The notes: generated by a model from the letters alone, not told the origin. A stretch of 64,000 nt of DNA from Paenibacillus zeisoli (GCF_003994465.1 NZ_RZNX01000010.1:60582-124581); one strand, 5' to 3'; counted from the stretch's first letter, positions 43,325-52,260 are shown. Numbers and translations: made by a program.

Positions 43325-43699
43325 TTATTCAACTACGATTTTGGCGATCATCTGACTGTGTCCTGTACCACACATGATTGAGCAGGCGATATCAAATTCC
43401 CCGGCCTCGGTTGGAGTCACCACAGCAGACTCATGCTCGCTATCAAGCTGAAGATTCAGCTTCGGGATCATAACGCCATGATTTCCGGCTTCGTTCTTGA
43501 AGACAATTTTGACCGGAACGTCTTTCTTCAAATGATACACTTGTTGATCGAATTGATAATTAGTAGCGTTGATAACGAGCTCGGCTTTGGGGGTCACATT
43601 GGACTCACCGGCTGAGTTATTGTTAGTTTGCGTACCGCCGCAGGCGGATAGAACCAATAAAAGCATAGCTGAGAACAGAAGCGCGATTGTCTTTTTCAT
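43325..43699 (-). CDS. CuA-type cupredoxin lipoprotein
   Basis: A 124-residue lipoprotein. The signal peptide ends LSAC with lipidated Cys20. After a short Asn/Ser linker, a single cupredoxin domain carries His74 (GNHGVMIP) and the motif C106-x3-C110-x3-H114-x2-M117 (CSIMCGTGHSQM), i.e. the ligands of a binuclear CuA centre as in cytochrome oxidase subunit II. No membrane helices of subunit II are present and no oxidase genes are nearby. It may carry electrons or copper outside the membrane. ATG 43699 follows AAGGGGATATCG; a longer start at 43726 is less well placed. Confidence 0.88.
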   Translation of the reverse strand: MKKTIALLFSAMLLLVLSACGGTQTNNNSAGESNVTPKAELVINATNYQFDQQVYHLKKDVPVKIVFKNEAGNHGVMIPKLNLQLDSEHESAVVTPTEAGEFDIACSIMCGTGHSQMIAKIVVE

Positions 43700-43954
43700 C
43701 GATATCCCCTTTTTCATGATATTCAATTACTGCATCAACAATATCATAACGCAAAAGAGGGAAGAGAGGGAGCATAGGGTATGAAGGATTCGTGAACTTG
43801 GAAAAGGCGAAGTTGAAAGCTCATAGGTCTTTCGAGGTCTTCCGTACAAATAGTAAGCTGGACAGAGGAGCAGAATAAGCGATATAATTCTTTCAAAACA
43901 TACTAAAAGTAGGGGATACACATCAATAGCGGTCGCAAACATCCGGGAATCAGA

Positions 43955-45031
43955 TTGACATGGAACCGAAGATTGATGAATGGATACTGGGGATCAGCCA
44001 TAATTTTATTAGCTGCCCAGTGGATACTGTCTGAAAATCATTCAACCTTGTCCCCTGACTTCTACGAGTCTACATTTGAACTGAGATATCTGGTTTCGGA
44101 TTTTATAATTTTTCTTTTCTTAATCATAAGTGAAATACTGCTGCGAACCCGGCCGAGGCATGTTGAGAAGATTGTATTGGTCTGCGGGTTCAGTGTGAGT
44201 TATCTGGCATTTTATATCCTCTTTCCGTTTCTTAATGGAGCGGAAATTGTACTTATCTTACCGATACTGCTCTCCCTTGTATATTTCAGCTGGAGTGCTT
44301 TGTATAGCTCAGGTTTGCTCAGCCTTCTGTTTCTGTGCCTGGCCTATTTATTTATACGTCCGGATAATCTGGGAGTAGACTGGTTTGGATTTATTATGGC
44401 TGCCATCTATATTACTCTGGTTATACTGATTGGGCGAGCTATATTGGCTCGCTCCCAGGAGCTAAGGAAGAATATGGAGTCCTTGGTGAAGTCTGAGCAG
44501 AAGCTAATTGTAGAGAAAGCCATTTCAGACAAGCTGATCAAGATGGATGCTTTGACTGGGCTTTATAATCATAAGACTTTTCATGAATACTTGGAAAATC
44601 TGATCCTACATTGTGAAACCAATGGAGTGTCACTGCACTTAGCACTCATCGATATTGATAATTTCAAAAAAGTTAATGATACCTATGGCCATTGGGTTGG
44701 AGATATCGTTCTCAAAGACGCGGCGGGTTGTATTACGGAGTTGTTAAATCCGAACAACTTTGCTGCCCGTTATGGTGGAGAAGAGTTCGCGGTAATTTTC
44801 ACGGATACAACGGCTGAAGAAGCTGCTGAGCAGGCGGAGCAAATACGAATGAAGATTGAGAGCCTTCCTTTGTCCCATTCAAGGGAACAGCCAGTAACCG
44901 TAAGTATTGGTGTATGTACCTATCAGCCCGGCAATGGCAAAGAACTATTATTCCGCAATACGGATAATGCCCTTTATACAGCCAAACGAACCGGGAAGAA
45001 CCGGGTTATTTTTCATCAGCTTGCGGAATAA
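43955..45031 (+). CDS. Membrane diguanylate cyclase (GGDEF)
   Basis: A ~358-residue protein with about six hydrophobic helices in residues 10-165, a short coiled region (ELRKNMESLVKSEQKLIVEK) and a GGDEF domain with MDALTGLYNHKTFHEYL, ALIDIDNFKKVNDTYGHWVGD and the active signature RYGGEEFAV. It should make c-di-GMP. No RxxD inhibitory site is visible upstream of GGEEF. The listed start is TTG 43955, which has a weak site; the frame is open further upstream, and a non-ATG start near 43922 (ATC after AGGGG) cannot be excluded. Confidence 0.9.
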   Translation: MTWNRRLMNGYWGSAIILLAAQWILSENHSTLSPDFYESTFELRYLVSDFIIFLFLIISEILLRTRPRHVEKIVLVCGFSVSYLAFYILFPFLNGAEIVLILPILLSLVYFSWSALYSSGLLSLLFLCLAYLFIRPDNLGVDWFGFIMAAIYITLVILIGRAILARSQELRKNMESLVKSEQKLIVEKAISDKLIKMDALTGLYNHKTFHEYLENLILHCETNGVSLHLALIDIDNFKKVNDTYGHWVGDIVLKDAAGCITELLNPNNFAARYGGEEFAVIFTDTTAEEAAEQAEQIRMKIESLPLSHSREQPVTVSIGVCTYQPGNGKELLFRNTDNALYTAKRTGKNRVIFHQLAE

Positions 45032-45051
45032 AGGAATCTGTTCAGAATAAG

Positions 45052-45080
45052 AGGCCCCAGTTCCAGGAACTGGGGCTTTG
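45052..45080 (+). terminator. Terminator after the diguanylate cyclase gene
   Basis: GCCCCAGTTCC pairs with GGAACTGGGGC over a 1-3 nt loop, followed by TTTG. It may also serve as a minus-strand element. Confidence 0.75.
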
Positions 45081-45106
45081 TCCATTCAAGATGTCTATGC
45101 AGTAGT

Positions 45107-45454
45107 CTAGCGTGAATGGTTGAACGGAGTTGCTTGTGGAGCGAAGAGGTCAATGATTCCGATGACCAGGGAAGCTAGCAGAGCCCCGATGATCGTCACG
45201 GATACACCCGGAACAATGAACTGTGCGAACCAGATCACCAAAGCACTAATCAGGAAGCCTACGATGCCGCGGCCGAAAGGGGTTACTCTAGAACCTATAA
45301 GAGATTCAACAATCCACCCCAATAGGGCGATGACAATGGCCAGCAAAAGTGCACTGCCAAATCCGCCAACCGTGAAATGTGGAACCAGCCAGCCTACAAA
45401 CATCAGAACTAACGCAGATACAATAAAGCGGATGATATGTCCAAAAAATTGCAT
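45107..45454 (-). CDS. Small four-helix membrane protein (phage-holin-family IV / YvlD-like)
   Basis: A 115-residue protein made almost entirely of four hydrophobic helices (about 5-22, 28-48, 58-76 and 82-104), ending in FAPQATPFNHSR. It matches the mycobacterial-type holin superfamily IV / YvlD pattern; in Bacillota these chromosomal proteins are not linked to phage. The ATG at 45454 is ten bases after AGGAGG. No phage genes are nearby, so lysis is unlikely as its role. Confidence 0.8.
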   Translation of the reverse strand: MQFFGHIIRFIVSALVLMFVGWLVPHFTVGGFGSALLLAIVIALLGWIVESLIGSRVTPFGRGIVGFLISALVIWFAQFIVPGVSVTIIGALLASLVIGIIDLFAPQATPFNHSR

Positions 45455-45636
45455 GGGAATTGAGCCTCCTTTCCAGGTCATCAACGTACTTTAGATCTCC
45501 GGCATTAGGATATACCCGCTGGATTAACTTTATGTGTGATGTGGGTGGATTAACTTAGCCCGCCGCGCCAAAAATGGCGAAAAGCAAACCGGATCGTTTA
45601 TAATATATGCATACCCGAGAGGAGTTGTGAACGTCC

Positions 45637-48003
45637 TTGGACGAGAAAATTTTACAAACCTTAGAATATAAGAAAATCATAAATAAATTAGCTGGATTCA
45701 CCCAGACATCACTTGGGAAGGAGCGCGCTGAAATGCTGAAGCCTGTCACCGACCTGGAAGATGTTAAGAGGCTTCTTCAGGCTACGGATGAGGCTTTTAA
45801 AGTGGATCGGCTCAAAGGAGCTCCGCCCTTCGGCGGAATTGTGGACATAACCATGCCTGTTAAGCGGGCAAGAATTGGCGGGACACTGAATCCCCATGAG
45901 CTTATGGGAATATCGGCGACCCTATCAGGAGCACGCCGCCTGAAGCGGTATATTTTGACTATTCATGAAGAGGAGGAAGTAACTCTTCTGTATAATCTTT
46001 GCAGTGAGCTCAGTGAGCAGAAGCCGCTCGAGAATGCCATCAAGCTCTGTATCAATGAGAATGCCGAGGTTGTTGATTCAGCCAGTGCGGAACTTGCCCA
46101 GATCCGGCGCGAGCTGCGCGGAGGCGAAGTAAGAATCAGGGAGAAACTGGATGCGATGATTCGCTCCTCTTCTGTATCCAAGATGCTTCAAGACCAGCTG
46201 ATTACCATCCGCGGGGACCGGTTCGTTATCCCAGTGAAGGCGGAATACCGGGCGCATTTCGGCGGAATTGTCCATGATCAGTCCGGTTCGGGGGCAACCC
46301 TGTTCATCGAACCTGAATCCATTGTCGCGATGAATAACAAGCTGCGGGAGACCCGGCTGCGGGAAGAAAGGGAAATTGAAGTTATTTTGCAGAAGCTGAC
46401 AGCCCTTGTGGGTGAACAGACTGAGCTGCTTCAATATGACTGCGATGTGCTCAGTCAGCTTGATTTCATTTTTGCCAAGGCCCGTCTCGCCCGTGAAGTC
46501 AAGGGAACCCTGCCCATGATGAATGACCGCGGTTTCATGAAGCTGAAGAAAGGCCGTCATCCGCTTATTCCTTTGGATAAGGTCGTTCCGCTTGAAGCAG
46601 AGCTCGGCAATCAGTACACCTCCATTATCGTTACAGGACCGAATACGGGGGGTAAGACGGTTACTCTTAAGACCATCGGTCTTCTAAGTCTGATGGCGAT
46701 GTCCGGTTTGTTCGTACCGGCGGAGGATGGGAGTCAGCTTTGTGTCTTTGATGCGATCTATGCGGATATCGGCGATGAACAGAGTATTGAGCAGAACCTC
46801 AGTACATTCTCCAGCCACATGACCAATATTATTTCGATTCTCAGCAAAATGTCTCCAAAAAGCCTCGTCCTCCTGGATGAGGTAGGAGCTGGTACAGATC
46901 CGGCAGAAGGCTCCGCCCTTGCTGTGGCGATTCTGGAGCATATTCATTCGCTGGGGTGCCGAATGGTTGCGACGACCCACTACAGTGAACTCAAGGCTTA
47001 CGCCTATGAACGCAAAGGCGTCATTAATGCGAGCATGGAGTTTGATGTAAATACCCTAAGTCCAACTTATCGCCTTCTGATCGGCGTGCCGGGACGAAGC
47101 AACGCGTTCGCAATTGCGGAGCGTCTTGGGCTGCCTGGAAGTATTCTTGATTTCGCCCGGGGTGAGGTTAAGGAAGAGGATCTGCGGGTTGAACATATGA
47201 TTGCTTCCCTAGAGGAGAATCGACTCGGGGCCGAGCAAGAGCGTGAGAAGGCGGAGAAGCTCAGACAAGAGCTTGAAAGCCTTCGCACCCAGCACGAGTC
47301 TGAACTGGAGAAGCTGGAGCAGCAGCGCGACAAACGTCTGGAGAAGGCTGAAGCCGATGCCCGGAATATTATTGATAAAGCCAGAAACGAAGCAGAGAAG
47401 ATAATCCATGATCTGAGAAAGCTTGCCCTGGAAGAAGGAGCTTCCGTTAAGGAGCATAAGCTGATTGCGGCCCGCAAACAGCTGGACGAAGCAGAGCCAG
47501 CCAAGCGGAAGAAGGCGGCTGCCGTGCGCAAAGCGGCCAAGCAAGTGAGATCAATCGAACCTGGGGATGAGGTTAAAGTGTACAGCCTGAATCAGAAAGG
47601 ACATGTCGTAGAGCTGTCCGGCAAGGAAGCGGTTGTGCAGCTTGGAATCATGAAGATGAAGGTGGCGCTGGATGACCTGGAGCTGATCCAGCAGGGTTCC
47701 GCAGGGGCTGCTGTACAGCAGCGCACGGTAACGAATCTGAAGAGAACCCGGGATGACCAGACGCGGTCCGAGCTGGATCTTAGAGGTGCGAATCTGGAAG
47801 AAGCGCTAATGGAGGTAGACCGGTTCATTGATGAAGCTTTTCTGAGCAATTTGGGCCAAGTGTATATCATCCACGGTAAAGGAACGGGAATTCTGCGTAC
47901 GGGAATTCAGGAATATCTCCGCAAGCACAAAAATGTGAAGAGCTACCGAATTGGTAATTATGGTGAAGGTGGTACTGGGGTTACCGTTGCGGAATTGAAA
48001 TAA
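45637..48003 (+). CDS. mutS2: MutS2 / RqcU-type endonuclease-ATPase
   Basis: A 788-residue MutS2 protein. It has MutS-like core domains, an ATPase domain with Walker A GPNTGGKT (about residue 330), Walker B LLDEVGAGTDP and ATTHYSELK, a long charged coiled coil (about 510-620) and a C-terminal Smr domain (SELDLRGANLEEALMEVDRF...YIIHGKGTGILRTGI). MutS2 suppresses homologous recombination and, in B. subtilis, also acts on collided ribosomes. Start is TTG 45637 with GAGGAG about 12 bases upstream. Followed directly by the DUF350 gene as in B. subtilis yshE. Confidence 0.95.
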   Translation: MDEKILQTLEYKKIINKLAGFTQTSLGKERAEMLKPVTDLEDVKRLLQATDEAFKVDRLKGAPPFGGIVDITMPVKRARIGGTLNPHELMGISATLSGARRLKRYILTIHEEEEVTLLYNLCSELSEQKPLENAIKLCINENAEVVDSASAELAQIRRELRGGEVRIREKLDAMIRSSSVSKMLQDQLITIRGDRFVIPVKAEYRAHFGGIVHDQSGSGATLFIEPESIVAMNNKLRETRLREEREIEVILQKLTALVGEQTELLQYDCDVLSQLDFIFAKARLAREVKGTLPMMNDRGFMKLKKGRHPLIPLDKVVPLEAELGNQYTSIIVTGPNTGGKTVTLKTIGLLSLMAMSGLFVPAEDGSQLCVFDAIYADIGDEQSIEQNLSTFSSHMTNIISILSKMSPKSLVLLDEVGAGTDPAEGSALAVAILEHIHSLGCRMVATTHYSELKAYAYERKGVINASMEFDVNTLSPTYRLLIGVPGRSNAFAIAERLGLPGSILDFARGEVKEEDLRVEHMIASLEENRLGAEQEREKAEKLRQELESLRTQHESELEKLEQQRDKRLEKAEADARNIIDKARNEAEKIIHDLRKLALEEGASVKEHKLIAARKQLDEAEPAKRKKAAAVRKAAKQVRSIEPGDEVKVYSLNQKGHVVELSGKEAVVQLGIMKMKVALDDLELIQQGSAGAAVQQRTVTNLKRTRDDQTRSELDLRGANLEEALMEVDRFIDEAFLSNLGQVYIIHGKGTGILRTGIQEYLRKHKNVKSYRIGNYGEGGTGVTVAELK

Positions 48004-48022
48004 CGATGGGGGAGATTGCCTG

Positions 48023-48442
48023 TTGAAGGAATCCATTGATCGGCTGCTGGAGTATCCTATTGGAATGACTTTAGGTTTGTTCTCGGTTGCTATATTGGAA
48101 TTGATCGTATTTCTCTATTGTTTTGAATTCGCGGCCCGCTATCGGTGCTGGGATGAGATCAAACGCGGAAATATGGCAGCTGCACTGGCTACAGCAGGTA
48201 AAATATTTGGAATATGCAACATTATTCGCTATTCCGCAGCGCTTCATGGAACCATCTACGATTTCATGATCTGGTCCTTCGCAGGCACCATACTGCTGTT
48301 CATCTCCTATATTTTATTTGAATTTGTAACCCCTGTATTTCGGATCGATCGAGAGATTGCAGAGGATAACCGGGCTGTGGGCATCATTGCCTTGGGGATA
48401 TCGGTCTCGTTATCCTTCGTAATCGGAGCAAGTCTTGGATAG
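48023..48442 (+). CDS. DUF350-family membrane protein
   Basis: A 139-residue protein with four hydrophobic helices and a polar segment (EFAARYRCWDEIKRGNMAAALATAGKIFGICNIIRYS), matching the DUF350/YshE family found next to mutS2. Function unknown. TTG start at 48023, after GGGGGAG. It starts 19 bp after mutS2 and is probably co-transcribed. Confidence 0.82.
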   Translation: MKESIDRLLEYPIGMTLGLFSVAILELIVFLYCFEFAARYRCWDEIKRGNMAAALATAGKIFGICNIIRYSAALHGTIYDFMIWSFAGTILLFISYILFEFVTPVFRIDREIAEDNRAVGIIALGISVSLSFVIGASLG

Positions 48443-48480
48443 TTCTCACAGATATAATGTAGAGGGCATTAGGAGGATAC

Positions 48481-48564
48481 ATGATAAAAAATCTGGTCCG
48501 GGTATTGTTTGTGGCTGCAGTGCTTTTTATTATCGCAGGCGTCATATTTTTAATGCGGGCTTAA
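48481..48564 (+). CDS. 27-residue membrane peptide
   Basis: A very short frame ATG-to-TAA, preceded by TAGGAGGATAC (AGGAGG four bases before ATG). The peptide is MIKNLVRV, then one hydrophobic helix (LFVAAVLFIIAGVIFLM) and RA, i.e. a single-span micropeptide with a positive N-terminus. It lies between the DUF350 gene (38 bp upstream) and the zinc-ribbon gene (27 bp downstream) on the same strand. I do not recognise it. Confidence 0.6.
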   Translation: MIKNLVRVLFVAAVLFIIAGVIFLMRA

Positions 48565-48591
48565 ATTTAACAAGAGGAAGGACTATCTAAT

Positions 48592-49131
48592 ATGGAAACC
48601 ACTGTGTGTCCTTGGTGTCTGACAGAAATCGTATGGGACGAAGAAATTGGCCCCGAAGAGGAATGTCCACACTGCCATAATGAACTGAAAGGCTACCGTA
48701 CTCTTCAAATTAACCTGGGAGACGAAGAGGAGTATGAGGAAGATACTGACTCTGTTGATGAAGAAAGCCAGGATACCCTTGGCTTTTGGGATGCTGATGA
48801 AGAAGAGAGCTCCGGTGTAGTTCGCCGGGTGAATTCTTTTGCAAATGCAGGAGCGGACCTGCTTGAATATGAGTCTGCAGTCGAACGAATTCTGGATGCT
48901 CAAGATGACGTTCCTGAATGTCCGCACTGCCGGGAGTATATGCTCCTCGCCGGCCAGGAGCAGGTGAATGCGAATAGCGGCGTGCAGCAGCAGAACGCCC
49001 CTCTTCTTAAGGCTCCATACACTTTGAACGTGTATGTGTGCTCATCCTGCTTCTCAGTTAGCAAGTTTCTGTCAGAAACAGACAGGAACCAACTCATTCG
49101 CAGTATTACAACTGGCAAGAATCAAGCCTAG
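48592..49131 (+). CDS. Acidic double zinc-ribbon protein, unknown function
   Basis: A 179-residue protein with two cysteine knuckle sets: CPWC (6-9) with CPHC (25-28), and CPHC (about 110) with CSSC (about 150). The region between is very acidic (GDEEEYEEDTDSVDEESQD). It probably binds zinc and a protein or nucleic-acid partner. AAGAGGAAGGACTATCTAAT precedes the ATG. It ends the mutS2-DUF350-micropeptide cluster and is followed by a terminator. Confidence 0.72.
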   Translation: METTVCPWCLTEIVWDEEIGPEEECPHCHNELKGYRTLQINLGDEEEYEEDTDSVDEESQDTLGFWDADEEESSGVVRRVNSFANAGADLLEYESAVERILDAQDDVPECPHCREYMLLAGQEQVNANSGVQQQNAPLLKAPYTLNVYVCSSCFSVSKFLSETDRNQLIRSITTGKNQA

Positions 49132-49148
49132 TTGGTCAAGACTTTGTC

Positions 49149-49190
49149 ACAAAAGGCCTGCTCAGAATGCTCTGAGACAGGCTTTTTGTG
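49149..49190 (+). terminator. Terminator after the zinc-ribbon gene
   Basis: CACAAAAGGCCTG...CAGA pairs with TCTG...CAGGCTTTTTGTG, with a T run. Confidence 0.88.
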
Positions 49191-49194
49191 CATC

Positions 49195-49220
49195 ATAAAG
49201 TGATAAAGCGGCCATAATAT
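49195..49220 (+). promoter_or_regulatory. Possible mother-cell (sigma-E-like) promoter for the coat genes
   Basis: ATA (49195-49197) and CATAATAT (49213-49220) are 15 bases apart, similar to the sigma-E pattern (ATA, 14-16 bases, CATACAAT). The downstream genes are coat-like, which fits. The match is loose. Confidence 0.3.
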
Positions 49221-49255
49221 GGGGGTGAAAATTTACCGAGGAGGAATGATTAACC

Positions 49256-49489
49256 GTGAACCCAAGTTCTCTTCAGCCGCTGACTACCAAAGAGCTGAAT
49301 TATATTGCAGATTCGATCATGAATGAAGACTTGTTAATTAAGCAGAGTGCCGCAGCTGCGGCTGTATCCCAGAATGCCAATGTCCAGCAGGCACTTTCCC
49401 AGTATATTTCTACCCATCAGCAGCATTTGCAGCTTCTCACCGACACGCTTAAAGAACATCAAGCCCTTGCACCCAATCAAGTACAATAA
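49256..49489 (+). CDS. Small coat-associated-like protein
   Basis: A 77-residue helical protein rich in Gln, Ala and Ser (KELNYIADSIMNEDLLIKQ, then AAAAAVSQNANVQQALSQY). It resembles the helical, ferritin-like CotF-neighbour proteins found with spore coat genes. GTG start at 49256, GAGGAATGATTAACC upstream. It lies 17 bp before the CotF-like gene. Confidence 0.7.
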   Translation: MNPSSLQPLTTKELNYIADSIMNEDLLIKQSAAAAAVSQNANVQQALSQYISTHQQHLQLLTDTLKEHQALAPNQVQ

Positions 49490-49506
49490 TAAAGGAGGAA
49501 GGTTCT

Positions 49507-49851
49507 GTGAATAACCAAGCTAATTTGGCTGAACAAGATATCCTTAATACAATTCTGGCGGATCTTAGAAGAACTGCCCGCGAATACACTACGGCAACAA
49601 CGGAGTCATCGTGCCAGACGGTACGCCAGATGTTCAACCAGCTTACCGATGGTACGCTCCGCCTGCAGGGCGAGCTGTATCAGCTCATGCAGCACAACGG
49701 TTCTTATCAGTCACCCTCTCATGCCCCGCGGCAGGAAGTGGATAAGCTCTATCAGCATGCGACCCAGACTCAGCAGAAGAGTCAGCAGTACGCTCAGATG
49801 ACGTCCGCACAAGGAAATGCTTCCCAGGGCGAGTCCCTTCATATGAGCTAA
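49507..49851 (+). CDS. CotF-family spore coat protein
   Basis: A 114-residue protein with the CotF helical core (LAEQDILNTILADLRRTAREYTTATTE, QTVRQMFNQLTDGTLRLQGELYQLM) and a Gln/Ser/His-rich tail. CotF proteins are part of the spore coat. GTG start at 49507 after AAAGGAGGAAGGTTCT. It is co-transcribed with the preceding small gene. Confidence 0.82.
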   Translation: MNNQANLAEQDILNTILADLRRTAREYTTATTESSCQTVRQMFNQLTDGTLRLQGELYQLMQHNGSYQSPSHAPRQEVDKLYQHATQTQQKSQQYAQMTSAQGNASQGESLHMS

Positions 49852-49891
49852 AGTGCTCTTTCACCCTTGAAATAACTGCTCTTACAATACT

Positions 49892-49932
49892 CCGTCCTTG
49901 CCGTGAACACTGACACGGGGGGACGGTTTTTG
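49892..49932 (+). terminator. Terminator after the coat gene pair
   Basis: CCGTCC...CCGTG pairs with CACGG...GGACGG, followed by TTTTTG. Confidence 0.9.
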
Positions 49933-50040
49933 TTTGCAGATGCACCAAAATCATGTAAGATAGATACAACGAACTTCTGATTTCCCAAGCAAGAAAGGCC
50001 TTGAATTAAAGGCCTGGAGAACAGGTACTGGAGGTATTAT

Positions 50041-50541
50041 ATGAAAGCGCTAAGTGAACTGAAGCTTAAAGTCCTAGATCTACTCCGTGAGGATGCCAGA
50101 CGTAACCCTGAACTGCTGGCCACCCTTCTAGGTGCCTCATTGGAAGAAGTCAAGACAGCCATTCGCGAGCTTGAGGAAGATCACATTATTGTGAAATATG
50201 CGACAGTGGTTAACTCCAGCAAGATAGATGACGAGAAAGTAACCGCACTGATTGAAGTCCAAATTACACCCGAGCGCGGGCGTGGATTTGATGCCATTGC
50301 TGAACGTATTTATTTGTTCTCTCAAGTTAAGTCCGTATATTTAATGTCGGGTGCATATGATCTGCTGGTAGAAGTGGAAGGACGAAATCTGAAAGAAGTC
50401 GCAAGCTTTGTATCGGATAAGCTGTCCCCGCTGGAATCGGTTCTGTCTACCAAAACTCATTTTATTCTCAAAAAATACAAACAGGACGGCATCATCTTCG
50501 AAGATCATGAAGAAGATCATCGTCTTGTGATTTCTCCGTAA
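50041..50541 (+). CDS. alaR: Lrp/AsnC-family regulator (AlaR/YugG-like)
   Basis: A 166-residue DNA-binding regulator: N-terminal winged helix (LKVLDLLREDARRNPELLATLLG, VKTAIRELEEDHIIVKY) and a C-terminal Lrp effector domain (VTPERGRGFDAIAERIYLFSQVKSVYLMSGAYDLLVEVEG-like block). It sits 13 bp ahead of an alanine aminotransferase, the yugG-yugH pair of B. subtilis, where YugG (AlaR) is linked to alanine metabolism through YugH (AlaT). Symbol given by homology and synteny. Confidence 0.85.
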   Translation: MKALSELKLKVLDLLREDARRNPELLATLLGASLEEVKTAIRELEEDHIIVKYATVVNSSKIDDEKVTALIEVQITPERGRGFDAIAERIYLFSQVKSVYLMSGAYDLLVEVEGRNLKEVASFVSDKLSPLESVLSTKTHFILKKYKQDGIIFEDHEEDHRLVISP

Positions 50542-50554
50542 AGGAAGTCATGTC

Positions 50555-51769
50555 ATGATAGTAAATCCAGGTCAGAGATCAGAGCAGGAAGTCGGCAAAT
50601 CGATGAACTCGTACTTGGCACCGCTGGTGCGGGAGATCCAGCCATCGGGAATTAGAAGATTTTTCGATTTAGCGAGCGGCAACAAAGACATTATTACGCT
50701 GGGAGTCGGTGAACCGGACTTTATTACGCCATGGCATGTCCGGGAAGCAACCGTACACTCTCTTGAAAGAGGATTTACGAGCTATACATCAAACTCCGGA
50801 ACACCAGAACTACGTGAGGCGATTGGCCAGTACTTGTACGATAACTTTCAAGTGGCATATGAGCCTTCGAATCAAATCCTGGTTACCGTAGGGGGAAGTG
50901 AAGCCATCGATTTGGCACTTAGGGCGTTGATTGCTCCCGGAGATGAAGTGCTGGTTCCTGCTCCATGTTATCTTCCCTATTCTCCGCTCACCTCCATTGC
51001 CGGAGGAGTTCCGGTAGAGATCGGGACCTACGCGAAGGATAATTTCAAGATAACTGCGGAGAACCTACTTGCTAAGATCACTCCCAAATCTAAAGTCTTG
51101 ATCCTTAACTACCCGAGCAATCCAACCGGCGGAATCATGACTTATGAGGACTGGCTCCCGATTGCCAAAGTTGTGGAGGATCACGACCTTCTCGTTATTT
51201 CCGATGAAATTTATGCAGAACTAACCTACGGACAGAAACATGTCAGCTTTGCATCTATTCCGGGCATGATGGACCGCACGATCCTAGTGAGTGGATTCTC
51301 CAAAGCCTTTGCCATGACAGGCTGGCGGATGGGATATGTATGTGCTCATCCTGATCTGATCTATGCCATGCTGAAAATCCATCAATATACCGTGATGTGT
51401 GCACCTATTATGGGCCAAGTGGCTGCTCTTGAAGCGCTCACCAACGGAATTGAGGAGAAGGATCGAATGATCGATTCCTACAATCAGCGCCGCAGATTGG
51501 TCGTTCAGGGACTGCGTGACATCGGACTCGAGTGTCATGAACCTCAAGGCGCTTTTTATGCCTTCCCAAGTGTGGAATCTACGGGTCTCTCTTCAGACGA
51601 ATTCGCGCAGAGACTGCTTGTTGAAGCTAAGGTGGCTGCGGTTCCAGGTAATGTGTTCGGTCTGGGCGGAGAAGGATTCCTCAGATGCTCGTACGCAACT
51701 TCTGTTGCCAATTTAACGGAAGCTATCAGCCGTATGGGTGAGTTTATCAATAAGCTGAAAATGGGCTGA
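50555..51769 (+). CDS. alaT: PLP-dependent aminotransferase, AlaT/YugH-like
   Basis: A 388-404-residue class I aminotransferase. GVGEPDFITPWHV, YTSNSGTPELREAI, NYPSNPTGG, SDEIYAELTY and the PLP-lysine motif SGFSKAFAMTGWRMGY are intact. It closely follows the YugH (alanine transaminase) pattern. The ATG at 50555 is seven bases after AAGGAAG; the ATG at 50603 begins at the point where the family N-terminus starts (MNSYLAPLVREIQPSGIRRF). Second gene of the alaR-alaT unit. Confidence 0.88.
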   Translation: MIVNPGQRSEQEVGKSMNSYLAPLVREIQPSGIRRFFDLASGNKDIITLGVGEPDFITPWHVREATVHSLERGFTSYTSNSGTPELREAIGQYLYDNFQVAYEPSNQILVTVGGSEAIDLALRALIAPGDEVLVPAPCYLPYSPLTSIAGGVPVEIGTYAKDNFKITAENLLAKITPKSKVLILNYPSNPTGGIMTYEDWLPIAKVVEDHDLLVISDEIYAELTYGQKHVSFASIPGMMDRTILVSGFSKAFAMTGWRMGYVCAHPDLIYAMLKIHQYTVMCAPIMGQVAALEALTNGIEEKDRMIDSYNQRRRLVVQGLRDIGLECHEPQGAFYAFPSVESTGLSSDEFAQRLLVEAKVAAVPGNVFGLGGEGFLRCSYATSVANLTEAISRMGEFINKLKMG

Positions 51770-51793
51770 ATTAGCAGAATTTTCATATTCTAA

Positions 51794-51823
51794 TTGATTA
51801 TTGGATGATAGTCATGATATAAT
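51794..51823 (+). promoter_or_regulatory. Promoter of the Spo0E-like gene
   Basis: TTGATT (51794-51799) and TATAAT (51818-51823) with an 18-base spacer. Confidence 0.6.
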
Positions 51824-51907
51824 TTTGTTTTGTGAGAGCTGATTTTAGGTAACATCTTATGTAAGAGAAAGTTTAAGAGATTTCTAACATTCAAGGAGGG
51901 ATTGCGA

Positions 51908-52174
51908 ATGCGAAGCGGAGAATACAACCTGTATAATCAAACTGATTACTACGTTGCCGAAGATGATAAATCACAACAGTGGACAACGAAAGAGAACCCT
52001 CTCGCTTCATCATCCATTTCCGAATCCTTGGAAGATGAAATTTTAGTTCTCCGTAACCGGATGGAGAGACTTTTCATGCAGGAACAATCTTTTACCTCCG
52101 ATATAGTCATCGAGATTAGCAGCCTGCTTGATCTTAAGATTAATGAATTTATGAAGAGTAACAAGAAATACTAA
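51908..52174 (+). CDS. Spo0E-family aspartyl-phosphate phosphatase-like protein
   Basis: An 88-residue protein whose last 45 residues form the Spo0E helical hairpin: ILVLRNRMERLF, then the signature SSLLDLKINEFM (SxxLDxxI). Spo0E-type proteins dephosphorylate Spo0A~P and delay sporulation. The first ~40 residues are a charged, Ser/Asn-rich extension not usual in the smallest members. AAGGAGGGATTGCGA precedes the ATG at 51908. Single gene with its own promoter and terminator. Target response regulator unproven. Confidence 0.8.
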   Translation: MRSGEYNLYNQTDYYVAEDDKSQQWTTKENPLASSSISESLEDEILVLRNRMERLFMQEQSFTSDIVIEISSLLDLKINEFMKSNKKY

Positions 52175-52187
52175 TCTATATTTAATC

Positions 52188-52218
52188 AAAGGAGATCCTC
52201 CAGAGGGTCTCCTTTTTT
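52188..52218 (+). terminator. Terminator after the Spo0E-like gene
   Basis: AAAGGAGA...CCTC pairs with GAGG...TCTCCTTT, followed by TTTT. Confidence 0.9.
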
Positions 52219-52260
52219 CGGAACAGGACTTAATAACATAGAGGAGTGACACAAGCAAAT

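Noticed and set aside
45107..45454. Holin-family gene as a sign of a prophage
   Set aside because: No other phage genes occur nearby; chromosomal YvlD-like proteins of this shape are common in Bacillota.
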